A stretch of DNA of 64,000 nucleotides. Origin: Cristatella mucedo (lineage: Eukaryota; Bryozoa; Phylactolaemata; Cristatellidae). The position numbers and the translations under genes were made by a program. Positions 23,066-33,318 of this stretch are shown piece after piece. The notes beneath the pieces were generated by a model, which ran no database searches, was not told where the DNA came from, and saw only the letters and a program-made list of their open reading frames with translations. Where the stretch lies: the NCBI GenBank assembly GCA_009760855.2, contig WPIO01000010.1, positions 5,293,501 to 5,357,500 of the forward strand, in the 5' to 3' direction. Numbering within the stretch: the first letter of the stretch is position 1; each line of letters begins with the position of its first letter.

Positions 23066-23070
23066 GTCAA

Positions 23071-23969
23071 AAGCTCTTTCCTCGTTGTTCGTGAAAATAT
23101 CTTGAGAATATGACTGCCACATTGGAGAATATAACCTCGCCACTCCGCGTCACTCAGCTCTGATGTTTCTATGGTCACTAAAATTACTGTTTTTTGTTCA
23201 GACCTGTACCGTTGTACGCAGTTTTCACCTTCACACAGCCAGCCACTTGTATCCTTTGCGACGGCGTGCTTAAGTTCCCAAACAGCACTGCCGATAACCC
23301 GGCTGGCAGAGGATTTCGCTGCCCCTTCAGTGAATCTTGTCTACGCTCCGCCTGCATTATTGAATGGTTCATCTGTTGTTGTTGGCGCATGCGATTGTGC
23401 TAGAAAGAGATGAGAAATAAAATTATCGTTCTTCCGGCGTTTGTTCCGAGACTACCGCTCGTCTAGGCGCCTGCGAAGCTAGGACGAGAGGGATCTATGT
23501 GAAAGTGACGCTTCACCTAGGCTTGGCTACAAAGGTGAGGTATTTTGGGCTAGGCTGATTTTTCACGCCTGCGTTGGTAATGTACATGCTTGAAGCATGC
23601 CTTTCGATTTTAACGGGTATAAAGAGATACACTGTTTGTAAAAGTGAGTACTTAAGGCTGAGTTGCTCTGTCAAAGCCTTTGATTCCGAAAAATACCTTG
23701 CTGAACTTTAGCGAATGATGAAGTGGTGATTAGCCTAACTCTAGGCGAATTCCAGATCAGTACTTAGCCAAACTCAAGGCGAGCATTGCTGGCTGAATCC
23801 GCTTCAAAGCCAGTGTGCCTATACTATACCGAGCGATCAATTGACTTAACAGTGAAAGTGTGAAAGTTCACCTGAAATTATGGTCAGTATTTTATATGCC
23901 GTTTCGTCGTGTGCAGACGTTGGCCTCCTGCTACCGAGGACTACATGGCTCTACTTTAAGGGCTATTGG
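23071..23969. other. No gene recognised
   Basis: A possible terminal exon (acceptor TTTTTTGTTCAG near 23202, AATAAA near 23416) is visible, but no frame in it resembles a known protein. The rest is unremarkable. Confidence 0.35.
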
Positions 23970-25905
23970 ACTTATTGCAGCAAAATATTCAAGTGCGACA
24001 GGCCGTTATTGATTGCATGAAGCGTTTCAAATTCACGCTGACAACCAAACAGCAGTCAGGTCCACTCATTTCTAGGCAGTCTGGAGAACTTCGTCTCGGT
24101 ACAAAACGCTAATCATACGGCACATATCGGTGGCTTGGATCCTGGATCTCGTTATCCCTAAGGATTTCTGCTCCCACTGATTTGCTGTGTGCCAGCTGAC
24201 CATGCTGAGGTCTTCTTATGCAGACCCTATACTATAACCTCTCTGATCTTTACTGGCAGACAAACGTAGTCCAGCCATAAACACGACTTTTTATGCTTCT
24301 TCAGCTAACTAGGTTGTTCCAAGTCCTTCAAATCGGCCTTCGTTAGACAGATACTTGATAATCCCGGATTAGATTCCGAGGTCATGCCAATCTATCGCCC
24401 AATTTAATTTACTCATTTTTGTCAGAGGTTCTCGAAAAGATTGTCACAGAGCAGCTTTCAGCACACATTGAAAAAGCGAATGTGTCAAAATAATTTCAGT
24501 CGGGATTTGAGTAAAACCACTCTACTGAAACTGCTCTCCTCCCCGTAAACAATGAAATCCTATCTATGCAGCAACGATGACGAGAATGTCACAGTCCTAG
24601 CCCTTCGAGATCTATCAGCTGCCATCGACACCACTATTGACCATAATATCATACTTAAACGATTGAGAATAACGATTGGTCTTGCAGACGAGGCCGTCGT
24701 GTGGTTCTAATCGTACTTATCCGATTGTATTCAGTCCGTTTCGAATGGGGGTCAGGTCTTATCAACCAGAGCAGTAACTCGTGGAGCCCCACAAGGATCA
24801 GTCCTAATCCTTTGCTGTTCTCCACTGGTACTGAACCTCTGGGGAAAGTGACTCGGGCGCATGGAACCGACTATCACTGCTATGCTGGCGATGCCCAGCT
24901 GTATTTCTCATTTAAATCGTCGGAAACTGATGCAGCGACTGATAAACTGAATGCTTGCCTTTCAGACATTCGATCCAGGATCTCGGAAAATTTACTTAAA
25001 CTTAACGACAAGAAAACGGAGCTGCTACTCACAGGACACCCCAAGCGTGATACTGGACCAGAAGACTTTGCTCTTCTAATAAGTGATGCTGTTCAGCGAC
25101 TCACACTGCCTGCTCGGAATTAAGGCTTCTTTTTTCAAAAATGCCTACTTTGGAAGTTTCATTAAGGAGACTGCATCCACAGCTATATCCATCACGTCCG
25201 ATCCTTATTTGACATTAGGGACTATGTAGCACGTGGGCATGCAAAACATGTAACTGGCTCACTGATTCTGTCTCGGCTAGATTGCTGCAGTTCTATTTGC
25301 CTCGGCTACCGAAAAAAAGCAAATGGGTCACTGCAGCTGGTGATAAATGTGGCTGCGAGGCTTGTTTGAAAATCCCAAATGTTTGATCGCATGTCTTCTT
25401 TGCTGAAGAAGCTTCGGTGGCTTCCGGTTGATCGACGGATATAGTCAAGTTTTTGGCGCCACCAACAAAGCCCGCCACGGCTTGGCTCCTTCAAACCCAG
25501 CTGAACTGCTGCACCAGAACAGCTTCCTTGTGCCCTCAAGTCCTCTATTGAAAATAAATTAGCTGTCTCAGTCCTTCGCTTAAAAACTGTTGGCCAATGA
25601 AGCTTTTGCTCTGCAGGTCCCAGACTTTGGAACTCAATTTAATGATTCTTACGCAACGACATCTCTCCTGCTGCCGACTGTGGCACATCCTGTCCAGCCG
25701 TCCCGAGCTGGTACTTTTATGCTACTCACAACCTTAACTGCCCTCCTAACGCAGACATTTTTCTCATTTCCACCTGTTGCGTGAGATGAACTCTGCTGGC
25801 GATAGCATGCGTACTGAAAGTGGCCTAAGCTTCGAGTTCGCGATAGAAAGCGTTCCCTCTTCACACCCACTTAATCGCTGTGGCTTTGTTGAGTTACACA
25901 TGGAG
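23970..25905 (+). mobile_element. LINE family B (CR1/L2-type), decayed copy
   Basis: Endonuclease remnants at about 23975-24240 (a LLIA-like block, then DLV and SAD-like remnants), a deletion, then the reverse transcriptase. Visible RT blocks are ALRDLSAAIDTTIDH, RLRITIGLADEAVVWF, TRGAPQGSVL, YAGDAQLYFSF (the YADD catalytic box changed to YAGD) and LLKLNDKKTELLLTG, then SRLDCC and NVAARLV. The end resembles other family B copies (CGTGAGATGAA, then GAGTTACACATGGAG). Stops and frameshifts show it is dead. Confidence 0.88.
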
Positions 25906-26934
25906 TGCATTACACAATGCAAGTATGGGCGCTCTTGACTGTTAAAATGCTTTGCCATAATCGCAAAACCTGATGTACATTGGTGCTGATTCTGGGACTG
26001 TGACGTAGCTGCGTAATGAAGCACAACCTTAACTAATGGCTTTCGCGAGTCTGCAGTACTGTGCGTGCTGCGGCTGTTCCAAGGACTGCAGTTACAAAGC
26101 TGCTACGTGTATTCGTAGCAGTATTTATTAATTGCCAAGCATTTTCAGCTTTTTCATTGCCCACTTTTTCGCCTACTTTAGTTCCAACGTGAAAGCAATA
26201 GCGGATGCATGTGAAGGGTGTTTTATTGCACTGGTTCATGGTTGAATGTGCAGCCGCTTGGCAACCTGAATACTTGATGACTAAAACCAATAATCTTAGG
26301 GAAAGATGATTCCTACTGGTCGATCCCCGGCATGCTGAGAAGACAGCATCAATATAGTAATAAAAGAAAGAACGCAGAGGCAAAGTTTAATCGCTGAGTA
26401 GGACCATTTTAGCCGCTCTCACACAACAAAAGGCCCTCTAAAATAACAAACGCGTTGGTTCATGAAAGGATCTGTAGCCCTTTCAAGCAGCAAAGTTAGG
26501 CAAATTATAACTATTCGCCTGTAAATGCAGCTCATTGGCAATATTTTTTCTCTCTCTCGCCTGCTGAGAGAGAAGATGTAAAAAATGACCAAGTTGAGGA
26601 GATTGTCCCGGAAAGCAGTCTTACTGATGATCGGTTAAAATGTTCTTGCTAACAACAGCATTCACCACAGCGACTACCTGAGTTTCCTGGAAAATGGCCT
26701 GAAGAACATGACCAGTAAAGGTTTGGGCTTAAACCAAGTTCTCCCATGCCACTAAATACCTCAAAGAAAATGCCCGTATTAAAACTAATGAGTTTATTCT
26801 CATTACGAATGTAACTAACTGACAGATTAGCTACTGCTAGATCTTCTTAAGAACTTAATGATTCATAACATGTCAAAGTATGTTATGAATCTGCCTAAAC
26901 TTGTTTACAGAGGAGTTTTCGGAGTTCCTCGCTA
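25906..26934. other. No gene recognised
   Basis: A stretch at 25911-26020 (AAGTATGGGCGCTCTTGACTG and GTACATTGGTGCT) recurs at about 52150-52240, so it belongs to an unnamed low-copy repeat. A perfect 12-bp hairpin lies at 26855-26887. Confidence 0.5.
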
Positions 26935-29575
26935 AAATATTTGTGTGTGACAGCTCGTTATTGATTGCAGGAGACTTCAATATTCACGCTGACAAACCTA
27001 TGAACAGCAGCCAGGTCCACTCGTTGATTGGCTGTCTGTAGAATTTTAGTTTGGTCCAACACGTTAATCATACCACCCACGTCGGGGACGATATCCTAGA
27101 TCTCGTGATCACTAAGGATATCTGCCCCACTGACCTCTTAATGTGCCCACTGACCCTCTCGGATCATTGTTCGGTCTCGTTTAGTGTTCCTGCGCTCGTG
27201 TACGTACAGGGTAATGTTGAACTTGTATAGCGACGTAACTTAAAAGACATTGACACAGACAAATTTTTAAGATCTGTTTATGATGCAGGTCTTATTGACC
27301 TGCACCCAGATTCGACCAACAGCCTCGATACCCTCAGTGATGTAGTGAAAATGACACTTAGGAGTGCTCTTGACAAGAATGCTCCCGTTAATTCTATGCG
27401 TGTACAGAGTCGATGAGTGTCCTCTCAATTTACAAACAACTTCAAAAGATGAGCCTCGTTAAGCGCAGGCTTGAAAATCGTTTTAAGAAATCGGCTCTGA
27501 TGCAGATCTAGTCAATTTCAAGGAGTTCCTTCGTGTTTACACCCGGAAGCTTAAAAAGCCAAGGCTTCTTTTCTTTTTCTTTATCTTCTTTTTTCACTCA
27601 AAAACTGAACTCCTGCCAATTAGACCCAAACAGATTTATAAGACGCAAATAATTTACCGGCCAATGCTGACAGGTCTCTCTCCCCAGATATTAACGGCTC
27701 ATCCGAAAAAAATTTCAGCCTTCTTTAATAAAAAAATTGTGCACATTCGTGCCTCCATAAAGCCCTTCCGAGTAAAGCAATAGCGGAATCACAACCTGTG
27801 ACCTCCCTTAAAAGATTTTCCGAGGTTTCTGCATGCGATGTGGCTACCTTTAATAAGGTCTAGTAAAAAGAGCTCGTCTCCTGAAGATCCTATACCATCA
27901 TCTCTGTGGTCTTCACTGGCAGACCAACTTAGCCCTGCTATAACCGAGATTGTTAATGCTTCTTTTGAAAAAAAGGGGTCATATCCAAGTCCTTCAAATG
28001 GGCAATCGCTAAACCGATCTTCTTAAAAATCCTGGATTAGGCGCAGGAGTCCTTGCAAAATATCGCTCAGTTTTTCTTCTTTTTTTTGGTCAAAGATTCT
28101 TGAAAAAATTGTCACTAAGCAGCTGGTAGCACATATTGAAAAAATGAAATGTCAGAAACATTTCAATCGGGGTTCAAGAGGCAGCACTACACTGAAGCTG
28201 CTCTCTTCCGTTTTAACAATAGCATCCTATTCGTCAACGATGACGGGAATGCTACTGCCCTAGCTCTGCTAGATCTACCAGCTGCCTTAGACACCATTGG
28301 TCACGATTTCCAACTTGAACGATTGAGAATAACGATCGGTCTGGCAGACGAGGCACTAGCGTGGTTTCAATCATGCTTGTCTGATCGTGTTCAATCCATG
28401 TCGTGTGGGGTCAGGTCTCACCACGAGACCAGTCACCCGTCAAGTCCCTCAAAGGTTCGTCCTCGGTCACTTGCTGTTCTCCATTTATAATCAACCTCTG
28501 GGAAAAAGTGATTGAGGCGCATGAAATAGGATATCACTTTTGTGCTGACGATACTCAATTGAATTTTTCATTCAACCGTCGGAACCTGCTGCAGCAACTG
28601 ATAAACTGAATGCTTGCCTTGCCGATATGGGATCCTTGATAACAGAAAATTTTCTGAAACTAAATCACGATACAAATGAACTGCAGCTAACTGCTGCTCA
28701 TAGGAGACCCTAAGCATGTAGCTGGATTAGAAGGCTTTGCTCTTCTAATAGGTGATGCTGTTATGCGACCATCACCACGTGCTCGGAATTTAGGTGTCGT
28801 CTTTGAGAGCTGCATACATTTTGAAAGATTCATTAAGAAGATTGCTTCCCCAACTAGCTATCACACTCGATCTATATCTAAGATTAGATATTGTCATCCA
28901 CGGTGGCTTACGAAAAATGGCTTCTTAGTTCTTTATCGGCTAGATTAAAATTCTCTTTTGGCTGGGCAACCAAGAGAATTAACTACTCCACTGCTTCTGG
29001 CTTTGAATAAGGCTGCAAGGCTAGTTTGCAAATCCCAGAGGTTTGAGCCTGTGTCTTCTTTGCTAAAAAAAGCTAGGATGGCTGCCGGTTGATCAACGGA
29101 TACAGAACAAAGTTCTTATGCTGACCAATAAGGCCTGCCATAGCTTGACTCGTTAACTAGCTGAACTACTGCACCAGTTTCAGCCTCCTCGTGCTTTCAG
29201 GTCTTGTATGGTAAATAATTAGCTCTTCCATTCCTCCGCTTAAAGACCGTTTGCGACAGAAGCTTTAGCTCTGCAGGTCCTAGAGTGTGGAGCTCGCTTC
29301 CACGATTCTTACGCAACGACAACTACTCTCCTGCTGCTGACTACGGCACATCCTTTCCAGCGGTCCTGAGCTGCTACTTCCATGCTACTCGCTACCTCAG
29401 CTGCTCCCCGACTCTGCTATTCTTCCCACTGTCTCTTTGTTGCGTGAGATGAAGTCTGTTGGCTACAGAATGCGTACCGAAAGCCGCCTAGGCTGTGAGT
29501 GAGCTATTAAAATCTCTTATGCGTAACTTCCATATATTCTTTGTAGCTTTGCGGAGTTACAGAAGGAGATACATG
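26935..29575 (+). mobile_element. LINE family B, longest copy (endonuclease end plus reverse transcriptase)
   Basis: The endonuclease C-terminal half is readable: SSLLIAGDFNIHADK, ILDLVITKDICPTD and LTLSDHCSVSF, the SDH catalytic motif of AP-like nucleases. The RT follows with ALALLDLPAALDTIGHD, RLRITIGLADEALAWFQSCL, CADDTQLNFSF (YADD changed to CADD) and the C-terminal blocks to the 3' end CAGAAGGAGATACAT. The clade (CR1/L2, APE-type endonuclease) is inferred from motif order. Several frameshifts and stops make it non-functional. Confidence 0.9.
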
Positions 29576-30849
29576 AGGATTCATAACATGCTCAAAGCAT
29601 ATTATGCATTAAAAACATACTGGTTACTTAAATCATACGAATAAAATCTAAAGTTTTGCATATAGCAGCGACATAAACAGAGTGCCGGTGCAAAAAGTCT
29701 ACGCATCATGGGAATTGACATAAGTCTTAAACATCCCCGAGTTTTGCGAAATCACGGCTAAAAATACTATTAAAGTGTAAGATGAATACGAGGAATTAGT
29801 AACTGTACCAATTGTGCATGTTTCCATCTTGATTGGACTACTAGGCGGACTAAAATTATGCACAATAAACTTCTTTGGTGGTTTCACGTGGGTGCGGAAA
29901 AGGTTACGGTTTTCGAACGGTAGTTTTTAGCAGCACAATCCGAAGATAGTGAAGTAAGATTCTTTGGTGTGCCAGAAATACCTCTCTAAAAAAAGCATCT
30001 TTAAAAAACTGTACCGGGCGCTAGTTTGAGGAATGTCCAGGGTTTGAGACTTCTTGTTTTTCGCATGCAGATACACAGACCAAATCTGGTTTTAGAATGT
30101 TCAAGAAATTGGTAGTGCAGTTAGAGCAAGAAACCAGCTCACTACGTTCTCTTATGTAAAAAGAGCCAAAGAGCTACAACTACAACACTGCTTTACAAGT
30201 GTTGGCAAAATTATGAGTTGCCAAAGCCATGGTGACCTGCATGGTTTATAATGTGTTCCCTGAAATTATGAACGGTAGTTTTTTTAATACACGAATTCAA
30301 AATACTGAGGTAGTTAAAACATAGGATGGATATTCAAAGAGTTCTTTAATTCCATAATTACCAGAAAACACTGTTCAATTTTTTCTTTCCATCGCGTCAT
30401 CAATTTTTAACACATCTACGAACCCTATCAAACTTATGGTTGTGAATGCTCAAATTAACATCCTTCAAACTCTTGATAATTTCTGAATAAATTCCCGGCT
30501 CGGTTGATGGGATACATTTTATTGAGTCGGATACTAAATGCATCTAGTAAATCTTACTTCGCAGTGCTCCGAAGGTACTAGAAAGTAATATCCGTTGAGA
30601 ATGGTGACTGTATTGGTAGTCAGACATTGCCCCAATTACTACAAAAGTAACGTCATTGCGTTTAGTTTTCACCTGGTAAGATAACTTGATTGGTAGCTAG
30701 CCCTGATGTTTTGCAAATATTGCTAACTCATAGCAATCCTATGCTATGGTGAAAATTTGTTGGCCTGCAGTCCATAAAACTGAATTATTATATTTTATAA
30801 GTCGATCACTAGGATGAGTTGATTTTTTTGGGCCAGAACTATGATTCAT
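29576..30849. other. AT-rich, no gene recognised
   Basis: No coding exon, RNA gene or known repeat was recognised. Confidence 0.4.
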
Positions 30850-31012
30850 TTTTATAACACCCTATGATGACTTCGTCTCTATTCAGGTGCTTCACATTTG
30901 CTACGGGTCTCGAGCCCATGACCTCAGTCATTCACCTTGACCTCAGTCGTTAAGGGCTATCACCTTAACCACTACGCCAAACCAGTGGTGATGAACAAAA
31001 CCTTGCTCTAGT
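30850..31012 (-). mobile_element. tRNA-derived SINE (family B) ending in a LINE-like tail
   Basis: Read on the minus strand: box A-like TGGCGTAGTGGTTAAGGTGA, the internal GAGGTCAAGGTGAATG block, box B-like GGGCTCGAGACCC, and directly after it a 3' tail GCAAATGTGAAGCACCTGAA continuing to AGGGTGTTATAAAAATG. That tail parallels the 3' end of LINE family A. Confidence 0.8.
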
Positions 31013-31285
31013 GACCACGTTGCTGGACATACATTTCGGGCGCTAAAAATCCTCACAGTATGGCGGCCACTACTGTAAATTCCTTTGGGTTGTAAGAGGG
31101 TTTTCTACGATGCGAAAAATATTACAGTTATACAAAGTAGGGGAACATATTTATTTAATAGTTTTATTTTAATAGAATAAAGTGATTCAATATTAAATTA
31201 AATATTTATTGCATTAATCGTAAGTCGGGTTTATGCAGCGAGTCTCGCTTTCTACCAGCATCCTACCTTCCAGAATCTTCGGTAT

Positions 31286-31709
31286 TGTAACGGCGGCGCC
31301 AGCTAAACCAGCCGAATTAAGGCGCTTAGTTAATCGCGATTTTGTGATTATAGGATAGTTTATTGGAGGCCTTATAAAAGGCCGGCGCCCTGAGATGGGG
31401 ATGTTGTGAATTCGAGACTCGACCCAGGTCTGCCGACAGTTTCAGAAGCACGGCAGTGACAATGTCCGTTCATACCGAAGAGTATTAAGTCCGTATGCAT
31501 AATACAGGCAAGTCTATTTAACAGCAGCGGGCGGTTACAGACGTAATCCAACGACAGTATGGCCTACAGCTCACGTCAGCACCAATGCCAACGCCTCGAG
31601 TCTCGAATAATTACTGCCCTATCTCAGGCACCGGTCTTTTATACAGCCTCGGCAATAAACTATTCCGTAATCGCATAATCGCGAATCTTAACTAACCGCC
31701 GCCGTTACA
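31286..31709. mobile_element. Inverted-repeat (foldback-like) element, 424 bp
   Basis: Begins TGTAACGGCGGCG and ends CGCCGCCGTTACA. The arms (about 31286-31430 and 31588-31709) remain similar well past the tips: TAGTTAA, CGCGATT, ATAGTTTATTG, TATAAAAG, CCTGAGAT and ATTCGAGACTCGA occur in both in inverted order. Each arm carries an inward-pointing TATAAAAG. No clear target-site duplication was found. It could be a miniature DNA transposon, or a solo LTR-like piece given its TG..CA ends. Confidence 0.65.
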
Positions 31710-32124
31710 TTAATACGTAACAAAATCTGGAGGGAGGCGGTCCAAGCCTTAGACCGTGTCCAAGCCTAAAGAATTAAAAAGTAGGAAGAGGAAGTAATAA
31801 ATACTAAAGAGTGAGTAGGAAGCGAGACTTAAAGGAAGACTGACCGCAAACTTCCTACAAAAAGAAGACCGAAGTAGAACAGAAATAGATAGGAAGCTGG
31901 TGCGAAGCTTTCTCAGCGACTTGGCTAGCTGAACGTTCTACCTTAAGGAATAAATGTGGTGTTTTTTCAACGAGCTCCGCACGAGGAGAAGAGCTGCTCG
32001 CAGTCAACAGTGCATTTGGGTTATCGACTTATCGCACGGCTGCGGCGCCTGACAGCAGGTCAAGGTCAAGGACGATGACGTCCGCCCTCCGGTAAGCGGC
32101 TTTCCTAAACGTCGTTCGCAGTAG
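31710..32124. other. 5' flank of the sarcosine oxidase gene
   Basis: A purine-rich stretch (31750-31900), then the probable promoter and 5' UTR of the oxidase. No TATA box was clear in the last 150 bp. An in-frame TAG immediately precedes the first ATG. Confidence 0.4.
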
Positions 32125-33318
32125 ATGGCCGACAGTGCCGGTGGTGCTCGGAGCGAGCATTTGCGGACGGAAATGGAAGCGCAGAGGTACGACGTGGTTG
32201 TCATTGGCGCTGGCGTCCAGGGCAGCGCAGCGGCTTACACTCTGGCCAAGCGTGGCGTGAGAGCGCTGCTGCTCGAGCAGTTCCACCTGCCGCACTGTCG
32301 CGGGAGCTCTCACGGCGCCACGAGGATAACTCGCAAGGCGTACGAGCAGGACTACTTTGTAAAGATGATGATCGACGCCTACGCTCTGTGGGAGGAACTG
32401 GAGCGAAGCACCGGCGAAGCTTTGTTCAGGAAGGTCGGCCTGCTCACTGTGGAAAACAAGCCGGGAGCAACGGTCAAGGTCATCGAGGACAACCTGGGCC
32501 GCCACGGGCTCAAGTACAGCAGCATAGCGGCGGACGAACTGAAAGCTCGGTATCCCCAGCTAGCTTTGCCTGACGGCTACGTTGGTGTCTTAGACGACGA
32601 CGCGGGGACGCTGTACGCGCACAAAGCTGTGCAGTGCTTTCAGAAGGAGTTCGCGAGGTACGGCGGAGTCCTCAGAGATGGTGAGAAGGTAGAGAGCATA
32701 ACTCCTGGCCATCTGCTACGAGTCAAGACTTCTAAGTCGACGTACGTGGCCGATGGCTTGGTAGTGTGCGCCGGCCCGTGGGCGGGACCGCTGCTCGAGA
32801 CCTTGGAATTGCGATTGCCTCTCCAGCCGGTCACATGCGACGTCTGCTACTGGAAGGAGAAAGTGGAGGGATCGCACGCGGACCTTCCTACCTTTATGTA
32901 CTACGGTGATTACGGCGAAGTCTACGGCTTGCCTCCGAACGAGTATCCAGGAATGCTTAAGATATGTCTCCATAGAGGCGTACCGTCGCAGCCCGACACG
33001 AGGGACGCTGACGCAGCGGCACTGGAAAGGCAGCATGAACATTTAACCCGCTTCGTCGAGCGACATTTTCCCGGCTTGGAATCGAAGGCTGCCATTCGTG
33101 AAAGGTGCATTTACACTCTCACCCCGGACAATATATGCATTTTGGATCGCCATCCCAAATGGAACAACATTGTGATCGGTGCTGGCTTCTCGGGGACAGG
33201 GTTCAAGCTGGCCCCCGTGGTCGGAAAGATTTTGACCGACATGGTACTCAGCGAGCAGCCCGTGTTTGATCTGGCTCCGTTTAGCATATCGCGATTTCAG
33301 CCACAATCCAAGCTCTGA
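32125..33318 (+). CDS. PIPOX: Peroxisomal sarcosine / L-pipecolate oxidase, intronless
   Basis: Flavoprotein that oxidises sarcosine or L-pipecolate (with L-proline also possible) using O2, producing H2O2 in peroxisomes. The 397-residue ORF is complete. It shows a Rossmann FAD motif VVVIGAGVQGSAAAY (25-38), the flavin and substrate motif SSHGATRITR (61-70), K279 and H283 in LKICLHRG, matching the oxygen-activating Lys and nearby His of bacterial monomeric sarcosine oxidase, C328 in RCIYTLTPD at the position of the Cys that binds FAD covalently, and the second FAD block GAGFSGTGFKLAP (352-364). It ends in SKL, a perfect PTS1 peroxisomal signal. Human PIPOX has about 390 residues. The first ATG directly follows an in-frame stop; Met17 is a possible alternative start. 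The gene is uninterrupted and GC-richer than its flanks. Substrate preference cannot be read from sequence alone. Confidence 0.95.
   Translation: MADSAGGARSEHLRTEMEAQRYDVVVIGAGVQGSAAAYTLAKRGVRALLLEQFHLPHCRGSSHGATRITRKAYEQDYFVKMMIDAYALWEELERSTGEALFRKVGLLTVENKPGATVKVIEDNLGRHGLKYSSIAADELKARYPQLALPDGYVGVLDDDAGTLYAHKAVQCFQKEFARYGGVLRDGEKVESITPGHLLRVKTSKSTYVADGLVVCAGPWAGPLLETLELRLPLQPVTCDVCYWKEKVEGSHADLPTFMYYGDYGEVYGLPPNEYPGMLKICLHRGVPSQPDTRDADAAALERQHEHLTRFVERHFPGLESKAAIRERCIYTLTPDNICILDRHPKWNNIVIGAGFSGTGFKLAPVVGKILTDMVLSEQPVFDLAPFSISRFQPQSKL

Larger units (their letters stand above)
19378..23070. repeat. Diverged ~170-bp satellite array with an inverted right end
   Basis: A core like GGCAATCGACGGCAATGGCC recurs about every 155-190 bp, near 19466, 19641, 19805, 19965, 20153, 20324, 20510, 20862 (after a SINE insertion), 21040, 21270, 21434, 21587, 21764, 21920 and 22084. 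Units share further blocks such as TCCTTTCAACCAAT and GCGAACGTACATTCGAGG. The right end, about 22620-23070, carries units in the opposite orientation, and 22858-23040 is an inverted copy of 19380-19635. No coding frame runs through it. Confidence 0.85.

Noticed and set aside
23171-23440. Possible small terminal exon with acceptor and AATAAA
   Set aside because: None of the three frames resembles a known protein and no upstream exon fits; kept only as a note.
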